Shown piece by piece: positions 32,024 through 40,491 of a stretch of DNA of 64,000 bases. This DNA comes from CAZYAK01 sp964403335 (GTDB lineage Bacteria > Patescibacteriota > Gracilibacteria > Peribacterales > Peribacteraceae): NCBI GenBank assembly GCA_964403335.1, contig CAYOFI010000008.1, forward strand, positions 3,057 to 67,056, in the 5' to 3' direction. Each line of letters starts with the position of its first letter. Position 1 is the stretch's first letter. The translations under genes were made by a program, and so were the position numbers. Below the pieces are notes generated by a model. It saw only the letters and a program-made list of their open reading frames with translations, did not search any database and had not been told where the DNA came from.

Positions 32024-33814
32024 ATGGCCCAGGCAGACACTCTCCACAATCTCCGTCACTCCCTTGCCCACGTGCTCGCGCAGGCGGTGGTGAAACTGTG
32101 GCCCAAAACGAAGCTGACAATCGGGCCGCCCATCGATTACGGGTGCTACTACGATTTCCAGTTCGCAGAGCCGATTTCCGAGAATGATTTTTCGGCGATT
32201 GAGAAGGAAATGCGGCGCATCATCAACCAAGGCCAGACCTTCCGCTGCGACACGTTGCCAGTGAAAGACGCGGTGAAATTCTGGAAGGAGAAAGAGCAGC
32301 CGTTCAAAGTCGAGCTGGTCGAGGACCTCGTCAAAAACGAAGGCGTCGAAACCGTCACACATTACGCGAACATCGGGCCCAAGGGCGAGGATACGTTCGT
32401 GGATCTGTGTCGCGGAGGTCACGTCGAAAATTTGAAGGAGATTGCCGCCGATGGATTCAAGATCATGAGCCTGGCCGGTGCGTACTGGAGAGGGGATGAG
32501 AAGCGCGAGCAGCTCACGCGTCTCTATGTCGCAGCCTTTCCGAGCAAAGCCGAACTGCAGGCGTATCTGACGCAGTTGGAAGAAGCGAAGAAGCGCGATC
32601 ACCGGAAACTCGGCAAAGAACTCGATCTGTTCACGTTCAGCGAACTCGTCGGTCCCGGTCTGCCGCTCTGGACTCCCAAGGGAACTCTCCTGCGCAACGC
32701 GCTTGATAACTTTGTCTGGGAATTGCGTCAGGCCCGCGGATACATGCGCGTGACCATTCCGCACATCACCAAGAAAGAATTGTATGAGACGTCCGGTCAC
32801 TGGCAGAAATTTTCGGATGAACTCTTCCACATTCATACCCGCGAGGGCCACGAGTTCTGCATGAAGCCGATGAACTGCCCGCACCACACGCAGATTTTCG
32901 CGTGCCAGAGCCGCAGCTACCGCGATATGCCGCAGCGCTATGCGGAAACCACGACCTGCTATCGCGATGAGCAGACAGGCGAACTTCACGGTCTGTCACG
33001 CGTTCGTGCTTTCACTCAGGATGACGCGCACGTCTTCTGCCGTCCCAGCCAAGCCTCGGAAGAAATTCTGAAGATTTGGGAGATCGTCGACACGTTTTAC
33101 GAGACGGTTGGTTTTGGAAAATTGAAAGTGCGTCTGTCGCTGCACGATCCCGAACACTTCGAAAAATATCTGGGTACGCCGGACATGTGGGCAAAGGCGG
33201 AAGGGGATTTGCGCGGACTGGCTGTCGCGCGTCAGGCGAATTTCTTCGAATCCCCGGGCGAGGCCGCGTTCTACGGTCCCAAAGTCGACTTCATCGCGAC
33301 CGACGCCATCGGACGCGAGTGGCAGGTGGCGACGATCCAGCTGGATATCAACATGCCCGAACGTTTCGATTTGTACTGTATCAATGAAAAAGGCGAACAG
33401 GAACGCATCGTCATGATCCATGCCGCGATCATGGGGTCACTGGAGCGTTTCCTGTCGATCTTCATCGAACATCACGCAGGACTGTTCCCGCTCTGGTGCG
33501 CGCCCGTCCAGATGGCGATCTTGCCCGTGGCCGGAGTGCATGAGGAATATGCGGCATCCGTCGCATCTGAGCTGCAAAAGCAGGGCATGCGCGTAGTCAT
33601 CCTCGATCCCGCGGAATCCTTGGGTAAGCGCATCCGCGAAGGCGAGAAGCAGAAGATTCCGCTCATCCTCATCCTTGGCGATAAAGAAGTCACCGCCAAG
33701 GGAGTTGCGGTCCGCAACGTGAAGACGAAGCAGCAGACGGAGCATTCGTTTGCGGATTTCTTGGAGAAAGTTGTAGGAGATGTGAAGGCGAGAAGGTTGG
33801 AGGAGTCTATTTGA
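32024..33814 (+). CDS. thrS: Threonyl-tRNA synthetase lacking the TGS domain
   Basis: Charges tRNA-Thr. It starts directly with the editing domain (RHSLAHVLAQAV, then DLCRGGHV), so the ~60-residue N-terminal TGS domain of typical ThrRS is absent. The class II catalytic core is complete: motif 2 region CYRDEQTGELHGLSRVRAFTQDDAH in pieces, and motif 3 MIHAAIMGSLERF. The anticodon-binding domain is at the C-terminus. 596 residues fits loss of TGS alone. The 175-base upstream gap shows no T-box sequence. The leader is pyrimidine-rich (TTTCCCCACACTCCC). Confidence 0.95.
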   Translation: MAQADTLHNLRHSLAHVLAQAVVKLWPKTKLTIGPPIDYGCYYDFQFAEPISENDFSAIEKEMRRIINQGQTFRCDTLPVKDAVKFWKEKEQPFKVELVEDLVKNEGVETVTHYANIGPKGEDTFVDLCRGGHVENLKEIAADGFKIMSLAGAYWRGDEKREQLTRLYVAAFPSKAELQAYLTQLEEAKKRDHRKLGKELDLFTFSELVGPGLPLWTPKGTLLRNALDNFVWELRQARGYMRVTIPHITKKELYETSGHWQKFSDELFHIHTREGHEFCMKPMNCPHHTQIFACQSRSYRDMPQRYAETTTCYRDEQTGELHGLSRVRAFTQDDAHVFCRPSQASEEILKIWEIVDTFYETVGFGKLKVRLSLHDPEHFEKYLGTPDMWAKAEGDLRGLAVARQANFFESPGEAAFYGPKVDFIATDAIGREWQVATIQLDINMPERFDLYCINEKGEQERIVMIHAAIMGSLERFLSIFIEHHAGLFPLWCAPVQMAILPVAGVHEEYAASVASELQKQGMRVVILDPAESLGKRIREGEKQKIPLILILGDKEVTAKGVAVRNVKTKQQTEHSFADFLEKVVGDVKARRLEESI

Positions 33815-33912
33815 AATTGAAAATGGAAAATTGAAGATTGAAAATTATGGAAGTATCTCTGATACCAGATGAACTTCCATAATTTTCCATTCTCAATTCT
33901 CAATTCTCAATT
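33812..33912. repeat. Word-type hairpin (ATTGAAAATTG family)
   Basis: The left arm, made of ATTGAAAATGGAAAATTG-like words (to 33853), pairs with the right arm, made of CCATTCTCAATTCTCAATT-like words (from 33874). The perfect core is AATTATGGAAG with CTTCCATAATT. It begins within the last codons of thrS and ends where the lgt-like -10 begins. Confidence 0.8.
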
Positions 33913-33917
33913 ACTCT
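33912..33917 (+). promoter_or_regulatory. -10-like TACTCT six bases before the lgt-like start
   Basis: TACTCT, AGTGTC, ATG at 33924; the hexamer is formed at the edge of the word-type repeat. Confidence 0.45.
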
Positions 33918-33923
33918 AGTGTC

Positions 33924-34847
33924 ATGTTCCAAGCCCTTGAACTCGGGCCATTCATGCTCTGGTCGCGCCTGATCTTTATTTTGCTCGGAGTGTGGTTGGC
34001 GACGGAATTTTTGCTGCGCCTGGCGGAGAGTGCGAATTTGAGCCTCCAGCATTTCCGGGACCATGCCATCTGGTACGTGGTCGCGTTCTTGCTCGGCGGG
34101 CGGTTAGTGGCGGTCATCAGCCAATATCAGGTGTATCTGCATGACCCGCTGCGGATTGTCACGCTGACGGATGGGGGATTCAGTTTTCTCGGCGGCGCCG
34201 TGGGGATCGGGGTGGTGCTGTATATCGCCACGCGCGGGCACCGGTCCATTTTTTTGCAATGGCTGGATGCGGTGGTGCCGTCGACCACGCTCGGACTCGT
34301 GTTTTCCTGGATCGGCTCGTTTCTTGCGGGTGACGCGTACGGCAAACCGACCGATATGGTCTGGGGCATCATCTACGACGCCCCGAACGTCCGCTACACC
34401 ATCCCCCTGCATCCGGTGCAGCTCTATTACGCCCTCTTCTGTTTTTTCCTGACATTCCTGCTTCTGGTCATCCGCAAGCGCAGCAAGCGCGTGGGAGCGG
34501 AGACACTTGTCGGTATTGTCTGTCTGTCCATCGCCACATTCTTCTTTGAAAACTTCCGCGGCGACTTCGCCATCCCGGTTTTTGCCACACAGGTCGATTT
34601 CATTCTCCTCTTGGCGCTGTTCGTGAGTTTGGGAGTCTTTGCGGCCATCGAACTCACGCTCAGTAAACGGTCTTTCTTGCTGTACCAAGGAGCCCTGGTG
34701 GCCATCACCGTCGGGTATCTTGTGGCCCGTCCGTGGCTGGAATTGGAGACCTACGAATTCCGCGTGAGCCAGCTATTGGCTGTTTTGGCACTTTTGGCGA
34801 CAGTCGTGTACGTTGTCGTCGAACGGAGAAAGCATCCGTATTTCTAA
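33924..34847 (+). CDS. Divergent Lgt-like membrane protein
   Basis: A 307-residue, ~8-helix protein related to prolipoprotein diacylglyceryl transferase. Family segments are visible: LGGRLVAVI, GGFSFLGGAVG, AYGKPTDMVWG and IPLHPVQLYYALF. Where Lgt normally has the essential G-R-x-G-N-F-x-N-G, this protein reads SWIGSFLAG, so the conserved Arg and both Asn are replaced, and the His of the HGG region is also missing. It may be inactive or act on another substrate. TACTCT six bases before the ATG suggests a leaderless mRNA. Confidence 0.72.
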   Translation: MFQALELGPFMLWSRLIFILLGVWLATEFLLRLAESANLSLQHFRDHAIWYVVAFLLGGRLVAVISQYQVYLHDPLRIVTLTDGGFSFLGGAVGIGVVLYIATRGHRSIFLQWLDAVVPSTTLGLVFSWIGSFLAGDAYGKPTDMVWGIIYDAPNVRYTIPLHPVQLYYALFCFFLTFLLLVIRKRSKRVGAETLVGIVCLSIATFFFENFRGDFAIPVFATQVDFILLLALFVSLGVFAAIELTLSKRSFLLYQGALVAITVGYLVARPWLELETYEFRVSQLLAVLALLATVVYVVVERRKHPYF

Positions 34848-34886
34848 ATGTGCTAGGATCCGTCCCATTCTTTTCTTCCGCGTCCC

Positions 34887-35294
34887 ATGTCCAACCTCTT
34901 CCTCTACATCTTCCATCCGAATCCCGGAAACGCCGCATACATCAGTCCCACCATGGGCACGTTGCTGCTGTTGTCAGTAGTCTTGATCGCCGCGTCCTTT
35001 GCCATCCGCGCCTGGAGAGGGCATCTGCGCAACGCCGTTACCAAAAAGCTGAGCAGGCTGTGGAGCGGAGCCGCGTTGTGGTTTGGGATCATCGGGGTGA
35101 TCTTGGTGGTCTCGCGCGTGGAGGGTATCCAGTACATCGCCATGCGGTTCTGGTGGGGAGTATGGATCGTGGCGCTCGTCGCATTTGCGCTGTTGCAGAT
35201 GCGCCTGTTCAAGTCCCGTCATTACGAAGTGTTGCCCACGGTAAAGGCCATGGATCCGCGGGAGAAATATCTCCCCGGCAAGAAGAGGCGATAG
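34887..35294 (+). CDS. Small membrane protein of unknown function
   Basis: A 135-residue protein with three transmembrane helices (about residues 22-42, 60-80 and 88-105) and a basic C-terminal tail (KYLPGKKRR). No family is recognised. The leader is pyrimidine-rich (CATTCTTTTCTTCCGCGTCCC less one base), with TAGGAT ~30 bases before the ATG. A REP-type hairpin follows. Confidence 0.6.
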   Translation: MSNLFLYIFHPNPGNAAYISPTMGTLLLLSVVLIAASFAIRAWRGHLRNAVTKKLSRLWSGAALWFGIIGVILVVSRVEGIQYIAMRFWWGVWIVALVAFALLQMRLFKSRHYEVLPTVKAMDPREKYLPGKKRR

Positions 35295-35300
35295 CCTCGC

Positions 35301-35329
35301 GTAAAGACGTGCGATTCGCACGTCTTTAC
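35301..35329. repeat. GTAnAGACGTGCGATTCGCACGTCT hairpin, copy 1
   Basis: GTAAAGACGTGCGA pairs with TCGCACGTCTTTAC around a one-base centre. A second copy lies at 41857-41887. It follows a stop codon and could terminate. Confidence 0.8.
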
Positions 35330-35384
35330 AGCGTGACAGAGAACGATTGACACCCCGCCTACGTCAGACGAGAATCCCGCTCCT

Positions 35385-36206
35385 ATGCCTTTGAAACATT
35401 TTACGGAGACGGTGATGTTGCTCGTTCTTGCGGTCGTGACTGTCGTCACGGGCGTGCTTGTGAGCGTCTTGCCGCCGTTGCCCGGGGGATGGTTGCCGTG
35501 GGGCGTGCTTTTTGTGGTGACGATGGCGTACCCGCTTGCGCTGTATGCATATCTGCGCCGCAACCGCGCCGAATACACATTCCGTCTCTTGCATTTCCTG
35601 CCCGCAGGAATTGCCACGCTTTGGTTGATCCTGGAGCTCCTTGTGCAGCGGTTCCCGCGCGCCGGCAGCGTCCTTCTTGGTTTCCTCTGGGGGCATGCAG
35701 CCGTTCCGGTGCTCATCGGGCTCATGCTCTTGGCGCTCTTTTGTTTGAATGTGATCCGCCGCCGCGTGCTGCGCCTTGCGGGATTGGCCGCGCTCACTGC
35801 TCTGTTTGCGGCGTTTGTCGTGCTCAGCCAAGACCGCGGTTGGGGCACACAGTTGGCCATGGTGATGGGGGGACCGTCCGCGCCTGCTGCGTCTTCCGCG
35901 CAATCGAGTGGCAAGAACTTGGCTCCGTCCTCGGTTCCGGCGGAAGAGGAATGGAGGCAAAAATTGCGTGACGTGGAGAATAAGTCATCCGCTTCCTCGC
36001 GCCCCTCGTCATCGGTCGCCGCGGTCGCGGCATCGTCCGCCATCGTTCGTTCATCGGCATCTTCACGACCGGCGATCGTCGCCAGCAAACCGCCCAATCG
36101 TCTGCCCACATCGGGCTTCGGGGCCGAAGCCGTCGCAACATTGTTTGTGGCTGGGTACTGCGGAGTCGTGCATCGGAGAGCGAAGAAGAGATTGTTTTCG
36201 GTGTGA
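35385..36206 (+). CDS. Membrane protein with Ser-rich stalk and LPTSG-type sorting tail
   Basis: A 273-residue protein. Residues 1-155 hold about five transmembrane helices. Residues ~160-235 are a Ser/Ala/Pro-rich stalk. The end has LPTSG at 240-244, a ~17-residue hydrophobic helix and a basic tail (HRRAKKR). This is the layout of a sortase sorting signal, with LPTSG in place of LPxTG. Several helices before the stalk are unusual for a sortase substrate. No sortase gene is in the window, so anchoring is inferred. Confidence 0.62.
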   Translation: MPLKHFTETVMLLVLAVVTVVTGVLVSVLPPLPGGWLPWGVLFVVTMAYPLALYAYLRRNRAEYTFRLLHFLPAGIATLWLILELLVQRFPRAGSVLLGFLWGHAAVPVLIGLMLLALFCLNVIRRRVLRLAGLAALTALFAAFVVLSQDRGWGTQLAMVMGGPSAPAASSAQSSGKNLAPSSVPAEEEWRQKLRDVENKSSASSRPSSSVAAVAASSAIVRSSASSRPAIVASKPPNRLPTSGFGAEAVATLFVAGYCGVVHRRAKKRLFSV

Positions 36207-36219
36207 GTTGTACGTGTAG

Positions 36220-36290
36220 CTTCCCCCATCCCCACCCTTCCCCCGCAGGGGGAAGGGTGGCAAGCGAAGCGCAGCCGGAGTGGGGGAGCG
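36220..36290. repeat. C/G-rich inverted repeat
   Basis: CCACCCTTCCCCC and its complement GGGGGAAGGGTGG form an inner perfect hairpin (36231-36260), flanked by outer CCCCCATCCCC / GGAGTGGGGG. Similar to 13585-13737. It ends just before the eno start. Confidence 0.7.
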
Positions 36291-36293
36291 TGC

Positions 36294-36299
36294 TACGAT
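36294..36299 (+). promoter_or_regulatory. -10-like TACGAT six bases before the eno start
   Basis: TACGAT, ATATCC, ATG at 36306. Confidence 0.5.
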
Positions 36300-36305
36300 A
36301 TATCC

Positions 36306-37583
36306 ATGCCCGCCCTCACCCTCTCGTCACTGGTTGCCCGCCAGATCTTGGATTCCCGTGGAAATCCCACATTGGAAGTCGATTGTTCCTTCAGCGACGG
36401 CTCCTTCGGCCGCGCCGCGGTTCCCTCAGGCGCCTCCACCGGTTCGCATGAAGCCCTGGAGCTGCGCGATGGCGATACGAACATGTATGGCGGCAAGTCC
36501 GTCTTGAAGGCGCTGAGAAACGTCACAGAGGTCATTCTCCCGGCACTGGAAGGCGAGGACGTATCCGATCAGCGGGCGATCGATCAGAAGATGATCGCGC
36601 TGGATGGCACGCCGAATAAAGCGAAGTTGGGCGCGAATGCGATCTTGGGCGTTTCCATGGCCATCTGTCAGGCCCGTGCCAGCAGCGAAGGCAATGCGCT
36701 TTGGGAGTCGTTGGCCAAGCAGTTTGGCGTGAGCATGGGCAAAAATGTGAAGCTGCCGGTTCCGCTCATGAACGTGATCAACGGCGGCGCACATGCCGAC
36801 AGCGGATTGAGCTTTCAGGAATGCATGATCGTCCCGGTCGATTTCTCAAATTTCACCGATGCGTTGCGCGCAGGCGCGGAGATCTTTGTGGTGCTGAAAA
36901 AACTGTTGGCCGAAGCGGGAATGAGTACGGCGGTCGGGGATGAAGGCGGATTCGCGCCGCATCTGAAAGACAGCCGCGCCGCGTTTACGATGCTGACTCA
37001 AGCCATCGAGAAAGCAGGCTACACGGGACGCGTAAAGCTTGGCATCGACTGCGCGGCATCGGAATTCTACAAAGACGGCGTCTATACGCTCGACGGCAAA
37101 AAGATGTCGTCATCCGAACTTGTCGATTATTACGCAGCACTTTGCGGCGAATTCCCGATCGTCACCATCGAAGACAGTCACAGTGAAGATGACTGGGAAG
37201 GATTCCAAGCAATGAAGAAGAAACTCGGAAAGACCGTCCAGCTCGTCGGCGATGATTTGCTGGTGACGAATACCGAGCGCATCAAAACAGCCATCGAAAA
37301 AGACGCTGCGTCCGCGGTTCTCATCAAGCTAAATCAGATCGGAACTGTCTCCGAGACTGTCGATGCGATCCAGATGGGACAGAACGCAGGATGGAACGCC
37401 GTCGTCAGTCACCGCAGCGGCGAGACGGAAGATACGTTCATCGCGCACCTCGCAGTCGGTTTGCAGACGGGTCAGATTAAAACGGGATCACTTTCTCGGA
37501 CGGATCGTGTGGCCAAATACAATGAGCTTTTGCGTATTGAGGAAGAACTGGGGAAGTCCGCTGCATATACGTCGCCATTCTGA
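36306..37583 (+). CDS. eno: Enolase
   Basis: Converts 2-phosphoglycerate to phosphoenolpyruvate in glycolysis. Visible are ARQILDSRGNPTLEVD, the mobile loop VPSGASTGSHEALELRDG in parts, NGGAHADSGLSFQECMIVP, AVGDEGGFAPHL, TIEDSHSEDDWEG and SHRSGETEDTFIAHLAVG; metal ligands Asp/Glu/Asp and the catalytic Lys region (LIKLNQIG) are in place. 425 residues is normal. An apparently leaderless start. It complements pgk at 56351. Confidence 0.97.
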   Translation: MPALTLSSLVARQILDSRGNPTLEVDCSFSDGSFGRAAVPSGASTGSHEALELRDGDTNMYGGKSVLKALRNVTEVILPALEGEDVSDQRAIDQKMIALDGTPNKAKLGANAILGVSMAICQARASSEGNALWESLAKQFGVSMGKNVKLPVPLMNVINGGAHADSGLSFQECMIVPVDFSNFTDALRAGAEIFVVLKKLLAEAGMSTAVGDEGGFAPHLKDSRAAFTMLTQAIEKAGYTGRVKLGIDCAASEFYKDGVYTLDGKKMSSSELVDYYAALCGEFPIVTIEDSHSEDDWEGFQAMKKKLGKTVQLVGDDLLVTNTERIKTAIEKDAASAVLIKLNQIGTVSETVDAIQMGQNAGWNAVVSHRSGETEDTFIAHLAVGLQTGQIKTGSLSRTDRVAKYNELLRIEEELGKSAAYTSPF

Positions 37584-37589
37584 TATACT
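37584..37589 (+). promoter_or_regulatory. -10-like TATACT six bases before the GNAT start
   Basis: TATACT, GATGCG, ATG at 37596, only 12 bases after the eno stop. Confidence 0.55.
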
Positions 37590-37595
37590 GATGCG

Positions 37596-38111
37596 ATGCC
37601 TGGAAACCAGGAACACATCATCAGAGACGCCACTCCGGACGATATTCCGGGGATGGCTGAGCTGATCCTTACGCATGGCAAAGTGCCTGAAAACTGCATA
37701 TCCGATGAATGGGTGCGTGAACACTTGGAAGGGATTCGCGATGGATCGGTGAGGGCTGTAATTGCGGATTTGCGAGGGCAAATTATCGGCGTCGTCACGC
37801 ACCAGCGCACGGACCGTTTTGCAGACCTGCAGCCACCGCACGAGCCTGAGCATGGCTACATCAACGAGATCGTTGTTCATGCCGATCATCAAAACAAAGG
37901 CATCGGCACACAATTATTCCGCCACGCAGCGGAGCAAAATACGCAGCAAGGCAGGGCTGTCTATTCCCAGCATCACCAGAAAAATCACGCATCTGATCGT
38001 ATGATGGATCGTAGTGGATTTAAAGTGGTGGAAACGTACGATGATGACGATCGTCCCGAAATCGATGGGTCCCGTAAAACCGTCATTCGCCGCAAACGTG
38101 CGGAAGATTGA
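37596..38111 (+). CDS. GNAT-family N-acetyltransferase
   Basis: A 171-residue protein with the GNAT acetyl-CoA-binding motif A: INEIVVHADHQNKGIGTQLF, where the pyrophosphate loop is QNKGIG. An N-terminal IRDATPDDIPGMAEL strand-helix is also typical. The substrate cannot be predicted. It lies directly after eno and ends on the base before the convergent tRNA-Pro. TATACT six bases before the ATG suggests a separate leaderless transcript. Confidence 0.85.
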   Translation: MPGNQEHIIRDATPDDIPGMAELILTHGKVPENCISDEWVREHLEGIRDGSVRAVIADLRGQIIGVVTHQRTDRFADLQPPHEPEHGYINEIVVHADHQNKGIGTQLFRHAAEQNTQQGRAVYSQHHQKNHASDRMMDRSGFKVVETYDDDDRPEIDGSRKTVIRRKRAED

Positions 38112-38188
38112 TGGTCGGGACGACAGGACTTGAACCTGCGACCTCTTGCACCCCATGCAAGCGCTCTAGCCAACTGAGCTACGTCCCG
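38112..38188 (-). tRNA. tRNA-Pro (GGG)
   Basis: 77 nt on the minus strand with encoded CCA. Acceptor CGGGACG pairs with CGTCCCG. The anticodon stem CTTGC/GCAAG encloses ATGGGGT, anticodon GGG. The T arm carries AGGTTCAAGTCCT. It ends against the stop of the GNAT gene. Confidence 0.94.
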
Positions 38189-38243
38189 AAAAATCGTTGA
38201 GGCCGCGGGAGTATAGCAGCAGGATGCCTAATACGCGCACCAA

Positions 38244-38270
38244 GAAAAAAGCCCCTAGTCCGTGGGGTTT
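38244..38270 (-). terminator. Terminator of the 47-aa gene
   Basis: Minus strand: CCCC, GACTA-containing loop, GGGG, then CTTTTTT. Confidence 0.65.
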
Positions 38271-38278
38271 GCTCATTC

Positions 38279-38422
38279 CTAGGACAGATACTCTGCGGGC
38301 AGCTCGTAATTAGGGTCGACGAGCCACTTCACGTATCTGGGATCCTGCTGCCACTTCTTGAACTTGGCGGGGTCGCCGCCGTCGCGGAAGTAGCGGATCC
38401 GAATGAGATCGCCCGGAGCCAT
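38279..38422 (-). CDS. 47-residue protein of unknown function
   Basis: A short, charged gene too small for many gene finders: it begins MAPGDLIRIRYFRDGGDP, contains KKWQQDPRYVKWLVDP and ends PAEYLS. Support comes from a strong Shine-Dalgarno (GAGGAGG eight bases before the ATG), a terminator just after the stop, and a codon pattern like a real gene. Trp/Tyr-rich with two 'DP' turns; it could be a small binding protein. No family is recognised. Its strong ribosome site is shared only with 16794 and 22790. Confidence 0.7.
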   Translation of the reverse strand: MAPGDLIRIRYFRDGGDPAKFKKWQQDPRYVKWLVDPNYELPAEYLS

Positions 38423-38670
38423 TGCTGGCCTCCTCGGAGTAAGGGGAACCCTTTTCCAGCCTTGCGTTGTGCGAAGTCACTTGAAAAGGTTACGGTATAA
38501 TGACACATCTGTTATAAAAGTCAATATCTTCACAATACCCTCCAACAGCCCTTTGGTTGCTTTTCAGCCTATACGGAAAATATCTCCTTAGAGTCTCCCA
38601 TTTCTGAAAAACTCGTGGTACGATGAGCCATCGCTGCCGGGAATGGAAAGGGGAGGGACGCAGTGCACCT

Positions 38671-40281
38671 ATGGGAACCTCACAACCTACTGTCCACACC
38701 ACCGCCCCTGACCAACACGAACCTTCGCCTGCCGAAGTGGCCGCTATTTTGGAAGGGTTGAAGAAAGCCATTTGGGACCGTCGTCCTATTTTGGGGGAAA
38801 TCATGCGCAAGCACGGGGACAAAATTCTGCAGCTGTATGCCAAGGACTTTATGGACGTGAATCCGTCCGCCCGGCTGGACGCGCGCAAGCCGGAGCTGAT
38901 CGCCGAGGCGAAGGCGTTGACCGAGGCGCGCTTGGGCAAAGAGGTGGCGGATGGCATGGCCAAGCAGTTGTCCAAATTTCCGCTGGTGTCCACCACCGAC
39001 CATCACGGCCCCATCACCCACCCGTTCTTTCTGAACGCGAACTTGATTTCCGGCCTGCCGTATTCCCAGCAAAACGATCCCGATCTGCGTTACCTGGTCG
39101 TCTTTTCCTTCGCGAGCGTGTCCGTCAACAACGCCTCCGCCTACCCGCGCGGCATTTTGTTCCATGGCGGCGTGGGGGAAACCGGCAACCTGCTCCGTTT
39201 GCCGATTTTGCCGGACAAATTGAAGATGGGTGTGGTGTATGGCATGCGCGGGTTCACGCGTGATGACTTGGACAAGGCCGAAATCGAACTGCAGAAGAAA
39301 GAGAAATCCGGGGAGATCGTGGCGGGCAGAGGCGACATGGTCCGCGGCGTGCTCGAAGAATCATTCGGACGCAAAGATGTCCTGAATACCCCCGATCTTA
39401 ACTCGCAGATCACCATCATCAACTATCATCTGTGGCCGAAACTCTTCCATGCGCCGGTCGCAGGCAATGACCATGCGCCGTCCAGCCTTCCGGTGCCGGA
39501 TTTGCTCTATCTGGAGATTGAAACGCTTGTCACAAAATTGCTCATCGGACGGCATTTGTTCAATTCGTCCTCGCTGATCTACCGGGCGCTCTTCGATCCC
39601 GATTGCATCCCGCTCTTCCGGCAGCACTTCAATAATTTGCCCGGCGCGTTCTCGTTGGAAAAAGGGTGGGGCACCTATTGTTTCTGGGGAGTGGATGACA
39701 AACTGCATCGTGTGAAGCTGATGCTGGACGGAAAGCGTTTGCACAGCCAAGACGGGCATATCGATATCGAGTGGTCGCCGGATGCGATCGCGGAAGCGCT
39801 CGATCAGAAAAAGATTTTCCCAAGCATGTTGCTCAGCTACTTGCTGGTCTCGCTCTACTACGGGATGAAGTGTTTGGGCGGTTTTTGCCAGGTGAACGAC
39901 CTGACGGTCACCAAAGAAGCATGGATGCGCATCCTGCGGACCATCGGGGAGGCCGATGAAGCCACTGCCGTGGAACCGGTGCAGACCAAAGAGTTGGGGG
40001 GCGACGGCATGGTGTTGCCCTACTACGCCACGTCCAACAATGATTGGACGCCGGCCACGGGCATCGACATGGTGCTGCACCCGGGTGAGACGCGGTTCGA
40101 TAAATACGCGGCACGCAGTGCGCATGTCACGCTCAGCGAAATGATGAATCCGATGCTCCCGGAAATCTACAGCGTCCTCTATCCCATCACCGAGCGCGAT
40201 CAAAAGTTGCTGTCCATTACGCCGGAGCAGATTTTGAAAGCGACGGGTCTGCAGGAGAAGCTGACGCAGGGGCTGAAGTAA
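38671..40281 (+). CDS. Large unassigned soluble protein
   Basis: About 536 residues from ATG 38671. There are no transmembrane segments and no signal peptide. Conspicuous segments are STTDHHGPITHPFFLNANLI (two adjacent His near residue 100), SAYPRGILFHGGVG, and LYYGMKCLGGFCQVNDL. Clustered His, Asp and Gly in such loops suggest an enzyme, but I recognise no family. An upstream ATG at 38623 overlaps a TACGAT hexamer that could be the -10, so 38671 is preferred; GGGAGGG lies about 14 bases before it. A word-type hairpin follows. Confidence 0.7.
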   Translation: MGTSQPTVHTTAPDQHEPSPAEVAAILEGLKKAIWDRRPILGEIMRKHGDKILQLYAKDFMDVNPSARLDARKPELIAEAKALTEARLGKEVADGMAKQLSKFPLVSTTDHHGPITHPFFLNANLISGLPYSQQNDPDLRYLVVFSFASVSVNNASAYPRGILFHGGVGETGNLLRLPILPDKLKMGVVYGMRGFTRDDLDKAEIELQKKEKSGEIVAGRGDMVRGVLEESFGRKDVLNTPDLNSQITIINYHLWPKLFHAPVAGNDHAPSSLPVPDLLYLEIETLVTKLLIGRHLFNSSSLIYRALFDPDCIPLFRQHFNNLPGAFSLEKGWGTYCFWGVDDKLHRVKLMLDGKRLHSQDGHIDIEWSPDAIAEALDQKKIFPSMLLSYLLVSLYYGMKCLGGFCQVNDLTVTKEAWMRILRTIGEADEATAVEPVQTKELGGDGMVLPYYATSNNDWTPATGIDMVLHPGETRFDKYAARSAHVTLSEMMNPMLPEIYSVLYPITERDQKLLSITPEQILKATGLQEKLTQGLK

Positions 40282-40390
40282 GAGAAGGAGATCGAGGAGA
40301 TCAAGGGCGTCAAAGAGATCAAAGAGTCTGAGACTCTGGTATTTTCCATTCTTTGATCTCCTCGATCTCTTTGATCTCTTTGATCTCCTG
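40282..40390. repeat. Word-type hairpin (GAGATCAAAG family), copy 1
   Basis: The left arm (GAGATCGAGGAGATCAAGGG, then CGTCAAAGAGATCAAAGAG) pairs with the right arm (CTTTGATCTCCTCGATCTC and more). The loop contains GAGTCTGAGACTC. It shares its vocabulary with 55040-55146 and 57546-57634. Confidence 0.82.
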
Positions 40391-40439
40391 TGCTTAGATT
40401 CCCCCTTTCCCCTCCATTACATTGGTCATATAACAATAT

Positions 40440-40474
40440 TTGATTATTATGTCAAATTATGTTATTATAATCAA
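40440..40474. promoter_or_regulatory. AT-rich inverted repeat over the DHH-gene promoter
   Basis: TTGATTATTAT and ATTATAATCAA, one mismatch, 13 bases apart. The right half contains TATAAT (40466-40471), 20 bases before the ATG, so a bound repressor would cover the -10. Confidence 0.5.
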
Positions 40475-40491
40475 TCAGGTGACATTCTCCC

